Shown: positions 43,850 to 52,863, counted from the first letter of the stretch. The stretch is DNA of 64,000 bases from Rhodobacteraceae bacterium UBA6197 (GCA_002422085.1 DISZ01000005.1:124001-188000); one strand, 5' to 3'. The notes: generated from the letters alone by a model not told the origin. Numbers and translations are program-made.

Positions 43850-44749
43850 ATGAGCGCCTGGCTGATCTCGCTGGAAGGCACCGAGACCGGGCATGCCGCT
43901 GCCCTTGGTCTTGCGCTGATGGCGGCATTTCTGCATGCGATTTTCGGCGCGCTCCAGAAGGGCCGGCACGATCCATGGCTGTCGCGAGCGGCAATCGACG
44001 CCAGCTACGGGCTTATCGTGGCGCCGGTCGCGTTCTTTGTCGTGCCTTGGCCGGAATCGCATCTGTGGCCGATTCTGGCCGGGGCCTTCGTGATCCATGC
44101 GGGCTACAAGCTTGCGCAGGCGATGACCTACAGCCGCGGCGCCTATACCGTGGTCTATCCGGTGGTGCGCGGCACCGGCCCGTTGTTCGCGGTGATCGGG
44201 GCGGGGCTGGTCTTTGGCGAACATTTCACAGTCGGACAATGGGCCGGAGTCGCCACCCTCCTGGCGGGGATCTATGGCCTTGCGGTCTACAACCTGCGCA
44301 CCGTGACGCTCGATCGCGACACGCTGGTGCCGGCGCTGGGCTTTGCGGTGCTGACCGGCGCTTTCGTGGCGCTTTACACCACCTATGATGCTTATGGCAT
44401 CCGCGCCACGCGCGATCCGTTCACGTTTCTGGCGTGGTTTTTCCTGATCGACGGCTGGTTCATGCCGGTGCTGACATGGCGGCGCTGGTGGCGGCTGCCC
44501 ACATCGGAAATACTGCCGTTGATGCGGCGCGGGGTGATCGGCGCCTTTGTCGCCTTTTTCAGCTTTGGCGCGATCATGTTGGCCACCCGGCTGGACAAGG
44601 TCGGCGAGGCGGCGGTCTTGCGCGAAACCTCGACGGTATTTGCGGCCTTGATCGGTTGGTTGATCCTGGGCGAAAAGGTAGGGCCAAGGCGCACCGCGCT
44701 GATGGCGTTGATCGCGGCGGGTGCGGTGATTGTGGAATTGGCGGGGTAG
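43850..44749 (+). CDS. EamA/DMT-family transporter
   Basis: 299 residues with about ten membrane helices in two EamA halves. GRHDPWLSRAAIDASYGLIVAP and YSRGAYTVVYPVVRGTGPLFAVIGAGLVFGEHF in the first half, ETSTVFAALIGWLILGEKVGPRR in the second, are typical. Substrate unknown. It ends 5 bp before the septation protein A gene, so the two are probably co-transcribed. Confidence 0.88.
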   Translation: MSAWLISLEGTETGHAAALGLALMAAFLHAIFGALQKGRHDPWLSRAAIDASYGLIVAPVAFFVVPWPESHLWPILAGAFVIHAGYKLAQAMTYSRGAYTVVYPVVRGTGPLFAVIGAGLVFGEHFTVGQWAGVATLLAGIYGLAVYNLRTVTLDRDTLVPALGFAVLTGAFVALYTTYDAYGIRATRDPFTFLAWFFLIDGWFMPVLTWRRWWRLPTSEILPLMRRGVIGAFVAFFSFGAIMLATRLDKVGEAAVLRETSTVFAALIGWLILGEKVGPRRTALMALIAAGAVIVELAG

Positions 44750-44754
44750 GACAG

Positions 44755-45402
44755 ATGGCGCAGCGGCAAGAGACAGATCAACAGACGGGCAAGCGGGCGG
44801 CGGGCAAGAAGATCAGCCCCTGGGTCAAGATCGGCCTTGAATTCGGCCCCTTGGTGGTGTTTTTCATCGCGTTCGGGCGGCTCAAGGACAAGACATTCCT
44901 GTTCCACGGCACGGAATATTCAGGCTTTATTCTGGCCACGGCGGGGTTCGTCCCGCTCATGGTGCTGGCCACATTGGTGCTGTGGCGGCTGACCGGGCGA
45001 TTGGCGCCGATGCAGATCGCCACATTGGTGCTGGTGGTGGTCTTTGGCGGGCTCTCGATCTGGCTGAATGATCCGAGGTTCTTCAAGATGAAGCCGACGA
45101 TCATCTACCTGCTTTTCGCGGGGCTGCTGACAGTCGGGCTGGTGCGGGGCAAGCCATGGCTGGCGCTGGTCATGGAGGAAGTGCTGCCGATGCAGCCGAA
45201 GGGCTGGACCATCCTCACCAGACGCCTGATCGGCTTTTTTCTGGGGCTTGCGGTCGCCAATGAGGTAATCTGGCGCAATTTCTCGGATCAGACCTGGGTG
45301 AATTTCAAGACCATTGGCCTGACCGTGCTGATGTTTGGCTTCTTCATGGCGCAAAGCCGGTTGTTTGCGCGCTACGCCCTTGAAAAGGACGACGAGTCCT
45401 GA
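44755..45402 (+). CDS. Inner-membrane-spanning septation protein A (IspZ/YciB)
   Basis: 215 residues. A basic N-terminus is followed by five or six membrane segments with the family motifs LEFGPLVVFFIAF (about 28-40), MKPTIIYLLFAG near 106, LTRRLIGFFLGLAVANEVIWRNFSDQTWVNFKTIG near 155-190. Members affect septation and envelope integrity; the mechanism is unsettled. It sits directly behind the DMT gene. Confidence 0.92.
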   Translation: MAQRQETDQQTGKRAAGKKISPWVKIGLEFGPLVVFFIAFGRLKDKTFLFHGTEYSGFILATAGFVPLMVLATLVLWRLTGRLAPMQIATLVLVVVFGGLSIWLNDPRFFKMKPTIIYLLFAGLLTVGLVRGKPWLALVMEEVLPMQPKGWTILTRRLIGFFLGLAVANEVIWRNFSDQTWVNFKTIGLTVLMFGFFMAQSRLFARYALEKDDES

Positions 45403-45803
45403 CTCTGGCCAGCGTTTGCGCCGGTTTGACGGTGATCGGGCCGCGCGATCTGTGGGCGGGTCGGATGTGGCACGGTGGCGATATGCGACCAGAAACGCGA
45501 AATTACCCGATCACGGCGGCCGAATTGTTGCAGAAATCGACTATATCACGGTGAAAGCGCGTTGACCTTGATCTGGCCAAACCGTAGCCGCGGCCCGATC
45601 GCGATAGCCGCCTTGACCCGGCCTCGGGCCGCCTGCGCGCCACTGCGGTGCCGCGACGCGGTGCCAGTGCCGACCGCCCATTTGCGGCGGGCCCGTGCCA
45701 AGGCCCGGACCACCGGGTTCGCATTCCCCCCGTTGACCCTGCCCGCGTCGCGCGCTACGCCGCGCTTGCGGCGCGATGCCGCAGCCGATTGCCGGAGGCC
45801 CCA
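45403..45803 (+). other. Intergenic leader region of metZ
   Basis: 401 bp without a supportable gene. TATATC with a downstream GGTGAAAGCGCG stretch at about 45540-45562 could be promoter and transcript start. Because metZ is often SAM-regulated in alphaproteobacteria I looked for a SAM-II-like pseudoknot and could not build one. Frames open here are low-complexity. Confidence 0.45.
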
Positions 45804-46979
45804 ATGAACGACTGGAAACCCCGCACCAAGCTGGTCCACGAAGGGACCCGCCGCAGCCAGTATGGCGAAATGGCCGAAGCGATCTTCCTGACGCAGGGCT
45901 TTGTCTACGACAGCGCCGAGGCCGCCGAGGCGCGCTTTGTTCAGCCCGGCGAGGATGAATTCATCTATGCCCGATACGGAAACCCGACCACGCGGATGTT
46001 CGAAGACCGCATCGCCGCGCTCGAGGGCACCGAGGATGCCTTTGCCACGGCCTCGGGGATGGCGGCGGTCAATGGCGCGTTGACCGCGATTCTGAAGGCC
46101 GGCGACCATGTGGTTGCGGCCCGTGCACTGTTCGGGTCTTGCATCTATGTGCTGGAGTTGCTGGGCCGGTTCGGGGTCGAGGTGACGCTGGTCGACGGGC
46201 TGGATCTGGGGCAGTGGCGCGCGGCGATGCGGCCGGACACCCGGGCGGTGTTCTTCGAGTCCATCTCGAACCCGACGCTGGAGGTCATTGATATCAAGGC
46301 GGTCTCGGACATTGCGCATGAAAACGGCGCGATCGTCATTGTCGACAATGTGTTTGCCACGCCGGTGTTCTCCAACGCGGTTTCGCTGGGCGCCGATGTG
46401 GTCGTCTATTCGGCGACCAAGCATATTGACGGCGGCGGCCGCGCGATGGGCGGTGTTGTCTGCGGTCGACGCGACTATATTCGCGGGCCGCTGGAAACCT
46501 ATATGAAGCACACTGGCGGCGCGATAAGCCCGTTCAACGCGTGGATCATGCTGTCGGGGATGCAGACGCTGGATCTGCGGGTGCGGGCGCAGGCCGAAAA
46601 CGCCCTGCTGGTGGCGCGCGTGGCCGAAAGCCATGCGGCCGTGGCCCGCACGATCTATCCGGGCCTTGGCAGCCATCCGCAACACGGGTTGGCGCTGGAT
46701 CAGATGGGGTCGGGCGGCACCATGGTCACGCTGGATCTGAAGGGCGGGCAGGCGGCGGCGTTCCGGTTCCTGAACGCGCTGCGGATCATCAAGATCTCGA
46801 ACAATCTGGGGGATGCGAAATCCATCGCAACCCACCCCGCCACGACGACCCACCAGCGCCTGCCGGCGGATCAGAAAGCCAGCCTCGGGATCACGCCGGG
46901 CCTTGTGCGGATCTCACTGGGGATCGAGGACGGCGCCGATCTGGTGGCCGATGTCGAGGCGGCGCTGGGCGCGGCCTGA
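45804..46979 (+). CDS. metZ: O-succinylhomoserine sulfhydrylase
   Basis: 391 residues, PLP enzyme of the Cys/Met family. YARYGNPTTRMFEDRIAALEGTE near 50-72, VDNVFATPVF near 177 and the Schiff-base lysine in VVYSATKHIDGGGR near 200-213 are present, the D-G-G-G-R tail being typical of MetZ. LGDAKSIATHPATTTHQRL near 335 binds the substrate carboxylate. It makes homocysteine from O-succinylhomoserine. GGAGG lies seven bases before ATG 45804. A MetY-type enzyme is also encoded at 739. Confidence 0.94.
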   Translation: MNDWKPRTKLVHEGTRRSQYGEMAEAIFLTQGFVYDSAEAAEARFVQPGEDEFIYARYGNPTTRMFEDRIAALEGTEDAFATASGMAAVNGALTAILKAGDHVVAARALFGSCIYVLELLGRFGVEVTLVDGLDLGQWRAAMRPDTRAVFFESISNPTLEVIDIKAVSDIAHENGAIVIVDNVFATPVFSNAVSLGADVVVYSATKHIDGGGRAMGGVVCGRRDYIRGPLETYMKHTGGAISPFNAWIMLSGMQTLDLRVRAQAENALLVARVAESHAAVARTIYPGLGSHPQHGLALDQMGSGGTMVTLDLKGGQAAAFRFLNALRIIKISNNLGDAKSIATHPATTTHQRLPADQKASLGITPGLVRISLGIEDGADLVADVEAALGAA

Positions 46980-47063
46980 GCGCCGCCCTACCCCCTCTGG
47001 TCAGCCCCGCCTCCACTGGTCAACGCACCTTCCCCGGCTCGGCGATCCCCGGCCAGTTTCCCG

Positions 47064-47888
47064 TCAGAAAGACGATAGCCGGCTGTGGTAGTGCTCGATC
47101 GAGCGGCGCGCGCGATGGTGCGACCGAAGCAGGTTCGCGCGCAGGAAAACCAGATTGTGCTGTGAATTCAATTCGAAATCCCGTGCGATGGGCACGAGCC
47201 CCTGTTTCATCAGCGCCACGCTGACATCCAGTGCCAGCCATTGCCCCTCCCAGGCTGCACGGTCCTCGACCTCAATCATGACGGCACAGGTCTTGGGCAG
47301 CAGTTTTTTTGCCCCGGCGATCAGGTGCCGCGAGGCGCCCTCGACATCAATCCACAGGGCGTTGCTGGGGCAATCAGGAAAGGCATCCTCCAACCGGGTA
47401 GAAGGCACCGTGACCTGCTTTACGGGATAAGTCTCGCTTGATCTGCCAAGCAGGCTGTTCGCACCAAAGTTCTTTACGCCATCGTCGCGGACATTGAAAG
47501 TCAACGTGCCGGTCGTGTCGGACACGGCGCAGTGGCGATAGTCAATCTGGTTTTCTTTGAACGGTTGGCTTGTGGCATAGGATGCGAAGTTTTCTGGGCT
47601 GGCCTCAAAGGCCACAATCCTTGCGTCTGGCAAGTGTTTGCGTATCGCCAGCGATGCAAAGGCGGTTTTTGCGCCAGCCTCGATGAACAGGTCGGGCTTG
47701 GTTTCTTTGACTAGGCCATAAAACAGATCTATCAATGCGTCGTTGGTCTTTTTGCGTAGCGATGAGTCCTGCCAGAAATTGGTGCCGCGTGCCCAAGACA
47801 GCAACTGGGCGTCATGCAATTGCAAAACCTCGTGGTAACTTACGAGCCCCAGTTTCTTGCGAAGACGCGAAAGGGTAGCCATGAACAT
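47064..47888 (-). CDS. FkbM-family methyltransferase-like protein
   Basis: 274 residues. The SAM fold is suggested by DLFIEAGAKTAFASLAIRKHLPDARIVAFEASPENF near 70-105, in which the usual D-V-G-A-N motif is replaced by E-A-G-A-K, and by NALWIDVEGASRHLIAGAKKLL near 182-203, the FkbM D-x-E-G hallmark. The target is unknown; FkbM proteins methylate sugars or lipid-linked groups. ATG 47888 has AAAAGG upstream; a GTG at 47921 would add 11 residues. Codon use is more AT-rich than the neighbours, suggesting later arrival. Confidence 0.78.
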   Translation of the reverse strand: MFMATLSRLRKKLGLVSYHEVLQLHDAQLLSWARGTNFWQDSSLRKKTNDALIDLFYGLVKETKPDLFIEAGAKTAFASLAIRKHLPDARIVAFEASPENFASYATSQPFKENQIDYRHCAVSDTTGTLTFNVRDDGVKNFGANSLLGRSSETYPVKQVTVPSTRLEDAFPDCPSNALWIDVEGASRHLIAGAKKLLPKTCAVMIEVEDRAAWEGQWLALDVSVALMKQGLVPIARDFELNSQHNLVFLRANLLRSHHRARRSIEHYHSRLSSF

Positions 47889-47943
47889 TGGGAATTGCCT
47901 TTTCAAGAATTGAACGGACACTATATATCAGCCCTTGGTTGGT

Positions 47944-47975
47944 CAATCTGCGCCGATCAATCTGTGGCCAATCTG
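47944..47975 (+). repeat. Three CAATCTG direct repeats upstream of folE2
   Basis: CAATCTG begins at 47944, 47958 and 47969 (spacing 14 and 11), in the divergent gap between the FkbM and folE2 genes. This could be a regulator-binding cluster; nothing in it matches a Zur box. Confidence 0.4.
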
Positions 47976-48118
47976 TCGGCCAGCGTCACTGCGGTGGCGC
48001 CTTTGACAAGGGAAATGACGCATTCCTATCTGCAAGAGCGCCTGTTGTGCAGTTTAAGGGACACATGCCGCAGTGCGTCCGGATGACCGGGCAAAGGACA
48101 GCAATCGGGGACCATCAG

Positions 48119-49231
48119 ATGAACGTTTACGGCAAGACTGGTGTCGGCACGGCCGCCCCCCCGGCGCGCGAAGAGGCCGAGGCGGCGCTGGCCACGTTGC
48201 GCATCTGGGCCGCGAGCGCCACCGCGACCGAAGTCGCCTTGCTGGATCCGGCGATTGCGCGGCTGTTGCCGGGGCAGCCCTTGGGCAATTACCCCGACTT
48301 GTCGCGCCGCTATGACGCCGGGTTCGCGGCAGATGCCGCCTACAAGGCCGGGCTGCCGGATCTGCAAAACGGCCCCGCCAGCCTGATTGTGGGCGCGCGG
48401 GCACAGATTCAGCACGTCGGGATTTCGAATTTCCGCCTGCCGATCCGCTATCACACCCGCGATGCCGCGGGCGATATCACGCTGGAGACCAGCGTGACCG
48501 GCACTGTCAGCCTTGAGGCTGAAAAGAAGGGCATCAACATGAGCCGGATCATGCGCTCTTTTTATGGCCATGCCGAGCGCGCCTTTTCGTTTGAGGTGAT
48601 GGAAGCGGCGCTGGACGACTATCAGGCCGATCTGGAGACGATCGACGCGCGCTTGCAGATGCGGTTCTCGTTTCCGGTCAAGGTGGAGAGCCTGCGCTCG
48701 GGGCTGAAGGGGTGGCAGTATTACGACATCGCGCTTGAGGTGGTCGAGGTCGCGGGGGTGCGCAAGAAGATCGTGCATCTTGATTACGTCTATTCCTCGA
48801 CCTGCCCGTGTTCGCTGGAACTGGCCGAACACGCGCGGATGACGCGCGGCCAGTTGGCGACGCCACATTCGCAGCGCTCGGTGGCGCGGATCTCGGTGGT
48901 GGTGGAACAGGGCAACTGCCTGTGGTTCGAGGATCTGATCGACATCGCGCGCCGGGCAGTGCCGACCGAGACGCAGGTGATGGTCAAGCGCGAGGACGAA
49001 CAGGCCTTTGCCGAGTTGAACGCCGCGAACCCGATCTTTGTCGAAGACGCGGCGCGGGTCTTTGCCGAGGGGCTGTTGGCCGATCCGCGGATCGGTGATT
49101 TCCGGGTTCTGGCCAGCCATCAGGAAAGCCTGCACAGCCATGATGCGGTCAGCCTGCTGACCGAGGGGCCGACCTTCGCCAGTGAAAGCCTGGATCCGCG
49201 GCTGTTTGCCAGTCTGCTGCATGGCGGATAG
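48119..49231 (+). CDS. folE2: GTP cyclohydrolase FolE2 (type IB)
   Basis: 370 residues. It converts GTP to dihydroneopterin triphosphate for folate synthesis with a metal requirement broader than zinc-only FolE. IQHVGISNFRLPIRY near 97-111, ETSVTGTVSLEAEKKGINMSRIMRSF near 122-147 and SSTCPCSLELAEHARM near 224-239, which carries the active-site cysteine, are conserved in the family. ATG 48119 is chosen from the usual family start. In other bacteria folE2 is often zinc-responsive; no such site is evident here. Confidence 0.94.
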   Translation: MNVYGKTGVGTAAPPAREEAEAALATLRIWAASATATEVALLDPAIARLLPGQPLGNYPDLSRRYDAGFAADAAYKAGLPDLQNGPASLIVGARAQIQHVGISNFRLPIRYHTRDAAGDITLETSVTGTVSLEAEKKGINMSRIMRSFYGHAERAFSFEVMEAALDDYQADLETIDARLQMRFSFPVKVESLRSGLKGWQYYDIALEVVEVAGVRKKIVHLDYVYSSTCPCSLELAEHARMTRGQLATPHSQRSVARISVVVEQGNCLWFEDLIDIARRAVPTETQVMVKREDEQAFAELNAANPIFVEDAARVFAEGLLADPRIGDFRVLASHQESLHSHDAVSLLTEGPTFASESLDPRLFASLLHGG

Positions 49232-49256
49232 GGCGGTCGCGGGGGCCAGCCCCCGC

Positions 49257-49288
49257 ACCCCCGGAGTATTTTGACCAAAAAGAAGCAC
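49257..49288 (+). repeat. Dispersed GAGTATTT/AAAAAG element, copy C
   Basis: CCGGAGTATTTTGACCAAAA followed by AGAAGC, 26 bases past the folE2 stop and before uvrD on the same strand. Confidence 0.8.
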
Positions 49289-49353
49289 GGGGTTTTGTGA
49301 ACAATCGCAGAACATGGCTTGGCCTTGGGCGGCGGCGGCGCTAAGTTGGGCGG

Positions 49354-51747
49354 ATGAATGGTCATGATGATGAGAGCGCCTTTGAAGGCGCGGCCCAAAG
49401 CCTTTCGCAGCGCGCCATGGCGGCGCGGCCCCAGCCTTATCTGGACGGGTTGAACCCGGCGCAACGCGCTGCGGTCGAGGCCATGGACGGGCCGGTGTTG
49501 ATGCTGGCCGGGGCCGGGACCGGCAAGACCAAGGCGCTGACCTGCCGGATTGCGCATTTGCTGACCTGCGGACGGGTGCGGCCGAACGAGGTGTTGGCAG
49601 TGACCTTCACCAACAAGGCCGCGCGCGAGATGAAAGAGCGGATCGGCCATTTGCTGGGGCAAACGGTCGAGGGGATGCCGTGGCTGGGCACTTTTCATTC
49701 GGTCTGCGTCAAGCTGTTGCGCCGCCACGCCGAACTGGTCGGGCTGAAGTCGAATTTCACCATTCTGGATACCGACGACCAGATCCGACTGCTCAAGCAG
49801 TTGATACAGGCGGCCAATATCGACGAGAAGCGTTGGCCGGCGCGGATGCTGGCGGGACTCATTGATGGCTGGAAGAACCGCGCGCTGACGCCGGACAAGG
49901 TGCCGGGGGCAGAGGCTGCGGCCTATGACGGTCGCGGTGGCGCGCTCTATGCGGCCTATCAGGAGCGGTTGCGCACCCTGAACGCCACCGATTTTGGCGA
50001 TTTGCTGCTGCATATGGTGGTGATCTTTCAGCGCCACCCGGATGTGCTGGCGCAGTATCAGCGCTGGTTTCGCTACATTCTGGTGGATGAGTATCAAGAT
50101 ACCAACGTGGCGCAGTATCTATGGTTGCGGCTGTTGGCGCAGGGGCATCGCAATATCTGCTGTGTCGGCGATGACGATCAGTCCATTTACGGTTGGCGCG
50201 GCGCCGAGGTGGGCAATATCTTGCGCTTCGAGAAGGATTTCCCCGGCGCGGTCGTGGTGCGGCTGGAACAGAACTACCGTTCGACCGAGCATATTCTTGG
50301 TGCGGCGGCGGGGCTGATCGCGGCGAATTCCGGGCGGCTGGGCAAGACCTTGTGGACCGACATGCAGGGCGGCGAGAAGGTCCGTCTGATCGGTCATTGG
50401 GATGGTGAGGCCGAGGCGCGCTGGATCGGGGACGAGGTCGAGGCGCTGGCCCGTGGCACCCGTGGGCTAGATCCGGTGGGGCTGAATTCGCAGGCGATTC
50501 TGGTGCGCGCAAGCCATCAGATGCGCGCCTTCGAGGACCGGTTTCTGACCATCGGCCTGCCCTATCGGGTGATCGGCGGGCCGCGCTTTTACGAGCGGCT
50601 CGAGGTGCGCGATGCGATGGCCTATTTCCGGCTTGCGGTGTCGCCCGAGGATGATCTGGCGTTTGAGCGGGTGGTGAATACGCCCAAGCGGGGCTTGGGT
50701 GACAAGGCGCAGCAGGTGATCCAGATGCAGGCGCGCAGCGCCGGGACCAGCCTGCTAGAGGCCGCGCGCGAGGTGCTGGCGCTTGGCGCGATCGGCGGCA
50801 AGGGCGCGGCGAGGTTGCGCGGCTTTGTCGATGGGGCCGCGCGTTGGCACGGCGCTGTTCTGGCGGGGGCCGACCATGTCGCGCTGGCCGAGCAGATATT
50901 GGACGAGTCGGGCTATACGGCGATGTGGCAGGCCGACAAGACGCCCGAGGCGCCGGGCCGGCTTGAGAATCTCAAGGAATTGGTCAAGGCGCTGGAGCAG
51001 TTCGAAAACCTGCAAGGATTCTTGGAACATGTGTCGCTGATCATGGACAATTCCACCGAGGACGCCGCTGAAAAGGTCTCGATCATGACGCTGCATGCGG
51101 CCAAGGGGCTGGAATTTGCGGCGGTGTTCCTGCCCGGCTGGGAGGATGGGTTGTTTCCCAGCCAGCGCAGCATGGATGAAAGCGGGCTGAAGGGGCTCGA
51201 GGAGGAACGTCGGCTTGCCTATGTCGGGATCACTCGGGCCGAACGGATCTGCGTGATTTCCTTTGCCGGGAATCGGCGGCTTTATGGTCAGTGGCAATCG
51301 GCCTTGCCGTCGCGGTTCATCGACGAATTGCCCGCCCGTCATGTCGAGGTGCTGACCCCGCCCGGGCTTTATGGTGGCGGCTACGGGGCGGCGGGGATGG
51401 GCTATGCCGGTGGCGCAGGCGGCTTTGGTGCCGGCCCGTCCGGGGTGCGGTCCGGGATCGAGGAGCGCGCGGCCAAGGCCGATGTCTATAACTCGCCGGG
51501 GTGGAAGCGGTTGCAGGACCGCGCCGCCCAACGCCCCGTGACCTCCGCCCGCTCGCCGGTGATCGACCTTCAGGCGGTTGCCGCGTTTTCGGTGGGCGAC
51601 CGGGTGTTTCACCAGAAGTTCGGCTATGGCGCGATCATCGCGATCGAGGCCGACAAGTTGGCGGTGGCCTTTGACAAGGCCGGCGAAAAGAAGATCGTCG
51701 CGGGGTTCGTGGTGCCCGCAGATCAGGCCGATGACGTGCCGTTCTGA
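49354..51747 (+). CDS. uvrD: UvrD/PcrA-type DNA helicase
   Basis: 797 residues, superfamily 1A. Walker A GAGTGKT at 53-59, TFTNKAAREMKERI near 90, Walker B LVDEYQDTNVAQY near 245, GDDDQSIYGWRGAE near 272, the QNYRST motif IV near 307, and VSIMTLHAAKGLEF plus YVGITRAE motifs V-VI near 575-630 are all intact. The C-terminal ~60 residues (VGDRVFHQKFGYGAIIAIE) form the Tudor-like tail that contacts RNA polymerase in PcrA/UvrD. It unwinds DNA in repair. A Gly-rich linker (about 670-700) precedes the tail. Confidence 0.96.
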   Translation: MNGHDDESAFEGAAQSLSQRAMAARPQPYLDGLNPAQRAAVEAMDGPVLMLAGAGTGKTKALTCRIAHLLTCGRVRPNEVLAVTFTNKAAREMKERIGHLLGQTVEGMPWLGTFHSVCVKLLRRHAELVGLKSNFTILDTDDQIRLLKQLIQAANIDEKRWPARMLAGLIDGWKNRALTPDKVPGAEAAAYDGRGGALYAAYQERLRTLNATDFGDLLLHMVVIFQRHPDVLAQYQRWFRYILVDEYQDTNVAQYLWLRLLAQGHRNICCVGDDDQSIYGWRGAEVGNILRFEKDFPGAVVVRLEQNYRSTEHILGAAAGLIAANSGRLGKTLWTDMQGGEKVRLIGHWDGEAEARWIGDEVEALARGTRGLDPVGLNSQAILVRASHQMRAFEDRFLTIGLPYRVIGGPRFYERLEVRDAMAYFRLAVSPEDDLAFERVVNTPKRGLGDKAQQVIQMQARSAGTSLLEAAREVLALGAIGGKGAARLRGFVDGAARWHGAVLAGADHVALAEQILDESGYTAMWQADKTPEAPGRLENLKELVKALEQFENLQGFLEHVSLIMDNSTEDAAEKVSIMTLHAAKGLEFAAVFLPGWEDGLFPSQRSMDESGLKGLEEERRLAYVGITRAERICVISFAGNRRLYGQWQSALPSRFIDELPARHVEVLTPPGLYGGGYGAAGMGYAGGAGGFGAGPSGVRSGIEERAAKADVYNSPGWKRLQDRAAQRPVTSARSPVIDLQAVAAFSVGDRVFHQKFGYGAIIAIEADKLAVAFDKAGEKKIVAGFVVPADQADDVPF

Positions 51748-51864
51748 GCGAGGCGGGCGGATGGGGGCCGGGTGGCGCCATGGTCTTCGGTCGTTTGCGG
51801 GCATCAGGGGCCGATTGCGGCGGTGCCAGAACGGCGCGCCCGCGCCACCGCCCGCCCGCCTTCG

Positions 51865-52653
51865 TCAGACCGTCAGCGTGGCGAACAGCCGGCTCAGGCG
51901 GCGCGCCTCGCCATCAAGGCCCCATGGCGGGTTCAGCACGAACATTCCCGAGCCGATCATCCCGTGGCCATCGCGGGCCGGCGGAAAGCGAACCTCGTGG
52001 ATCAGCGCCTCGGGGTGGGTGCGGCGCAGCGCGGCGGTCATCGGCAGATGCGCCGCATTGGCCAGAATCGGATACCACAGCGCGATCACCCCGACATTCC
52101 ATTTGCGCGCGACCTGAGCGATGACCTTCGGGATCAGCTCGTAATCGGATTTCACCTCATAGCTGGGATCAATCAGCATCACCCCACGGCGCGGGGTCGG
52201 AGGCGTGATGGCCAGCGCCATCTCCAACCCGTCGATCTGGCGAAAGATGCCGCCATGTGGGGCCATCGCCTCGCGCAGCGCAGTGAATTCCTGCGGGTGC
52301 AGCTCGGCCAGATGGATGTTGTCGATCCGCCGCAAAAGCTGTGCCGCCAACATCGGTGAGCCGGGATAGGCGGCGGGGCCATGTTCGGCGCGGGTGGCGG
52401 CCAGGGCACGCGCATAGGGGTGATCGGCGGCAAACCAGCCCAGTGTTTCGGCCCGCGAGATGCCTTGCGCCGCCTCGCCGGTCTTTTGCGCCGCGTCGCT
52501 GTCCAGCGCGTAAACCCCGCGCCCCGCATGGGTTTCGATATAGCTCAGCGGTTTGTCCTTGGCCGTCAGATAGCCCAGCATCGTGGCCAACAGCGCATGT
52601 TTGTGCACATCGGCCAGATTTCCTGCGTGGTAGCCATGTTGATAGGACAGCAT
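51865..52653 (-). CDS. rlmJ: 23S rRNA (adenine-N6)-methyltransferase RlmJ
   Basis: 262 residues. MLSYQHGYHAGNLADVHKH is the exact family start, YIETHAGRGVY near 38-48 is the SAM-binding loop and LIDPSYE near 158-164 the catalytic N6-adenine motif (D-P-P-Y variant with Ser). It methylates A2030 (E. coli numbering). The start at 52653 is fixed by the conserved N-terminus. It is convergent with uvrD and lies downstream of the small-RNA array on the same strand. Confidence 0.95.
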   Translation of the reverse strand: MLSYQHGYHAGNLADVHKHALLATMLGYLTAKDKPLSYIETHAGRGVYALDSDAAQKTGEAAQGISRAETLGWFAADHPYARALAATRAEHGPAAYPGSPMLAAQLLRRIDNIHLAELHPQEFTALREAMAPHGGIFRQIDGLEMALAITPPTPRRGVMLIDPSYEVKSDYELIPKVIAQVARKWNVGVIALWYPILANAAHLPMTAALRRTHPEALIHEVRFPPARDGHGMIGSGMFVLNPPWGLDGEARRLSRLFATLTV

Positions 52654-52716
52654 CTTTCCCCCGTCGGTTTTCCCCCAGCTAGCGCCGCTAGGCTGCGCTT
52701 GCAATGACCGGATATG

Positions 52717-52790
52717 AAAACGGCGGCCCCGGGAGGAGGAGGGGGCCGCCGTTCTTGCACCTGGACCCCGGGAGGAGGTGGGGCCGGCAG
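52717..52790 (-). ncRNA. CcsR-like sRNA, unit 4 with terminator
   Basis: Two hairpins, 52761-52790 (imperfect stem) and 52721-52751 (perfect 10-bp stem CGGCGGCCCC/GGGGCCGCCG), each showing CCUCCUCCC in the loop on the minus strand. The second is followed by TTTTC at 52720-52716, so it doubles as the terminator of the whole array. Only 6 bases separate this unit from unit 3. Confidence 0.85.
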
Positions 52791-52796
52791 ATTTGT

Positions 52797-52863
52797 GGCG
52801 GCATCCCCAGGGAGGAGGAGGGGGATGCCGCCGGAACGATCGGCCCAGGGAGGAGGAGGGGCC
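52797..52863 (-). ncRNA. CcsR-like sRNA, unit 3
   Basis: Hairpins at 52842-52863 (GGCCC/GGGCC stem) and 52797-52832 (perfect 12-bp stem GGCGGCATCCCC), both with CCUCCUCCC loops read on the minus strand and 9 bases apart. The weak-then-strong order is the same as in the other units. Confidence 0.85.

Noticed and set aside
42248..44239. 663-residue minus-strand open frame
   Set aside because: It lies antisense to ftsY and the DMT gene, both with clear family motifs, and its translation is Gly/Arg/Gln/His-rich as expected for the shadow of a high-GC gene.
45500..45803. SAM-II riboswitch upstream of metZ
   Set aside because: The expected short P1 with its pseudoknot strand could not be drawn; the CGCG-containing segments are about 65 bases apart. 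A covariance-model search would settle it.
47889..48118. Zur box in front of folE2
   Set aside because: No AT-centred GTTATA-type palindrome is present in the gap.
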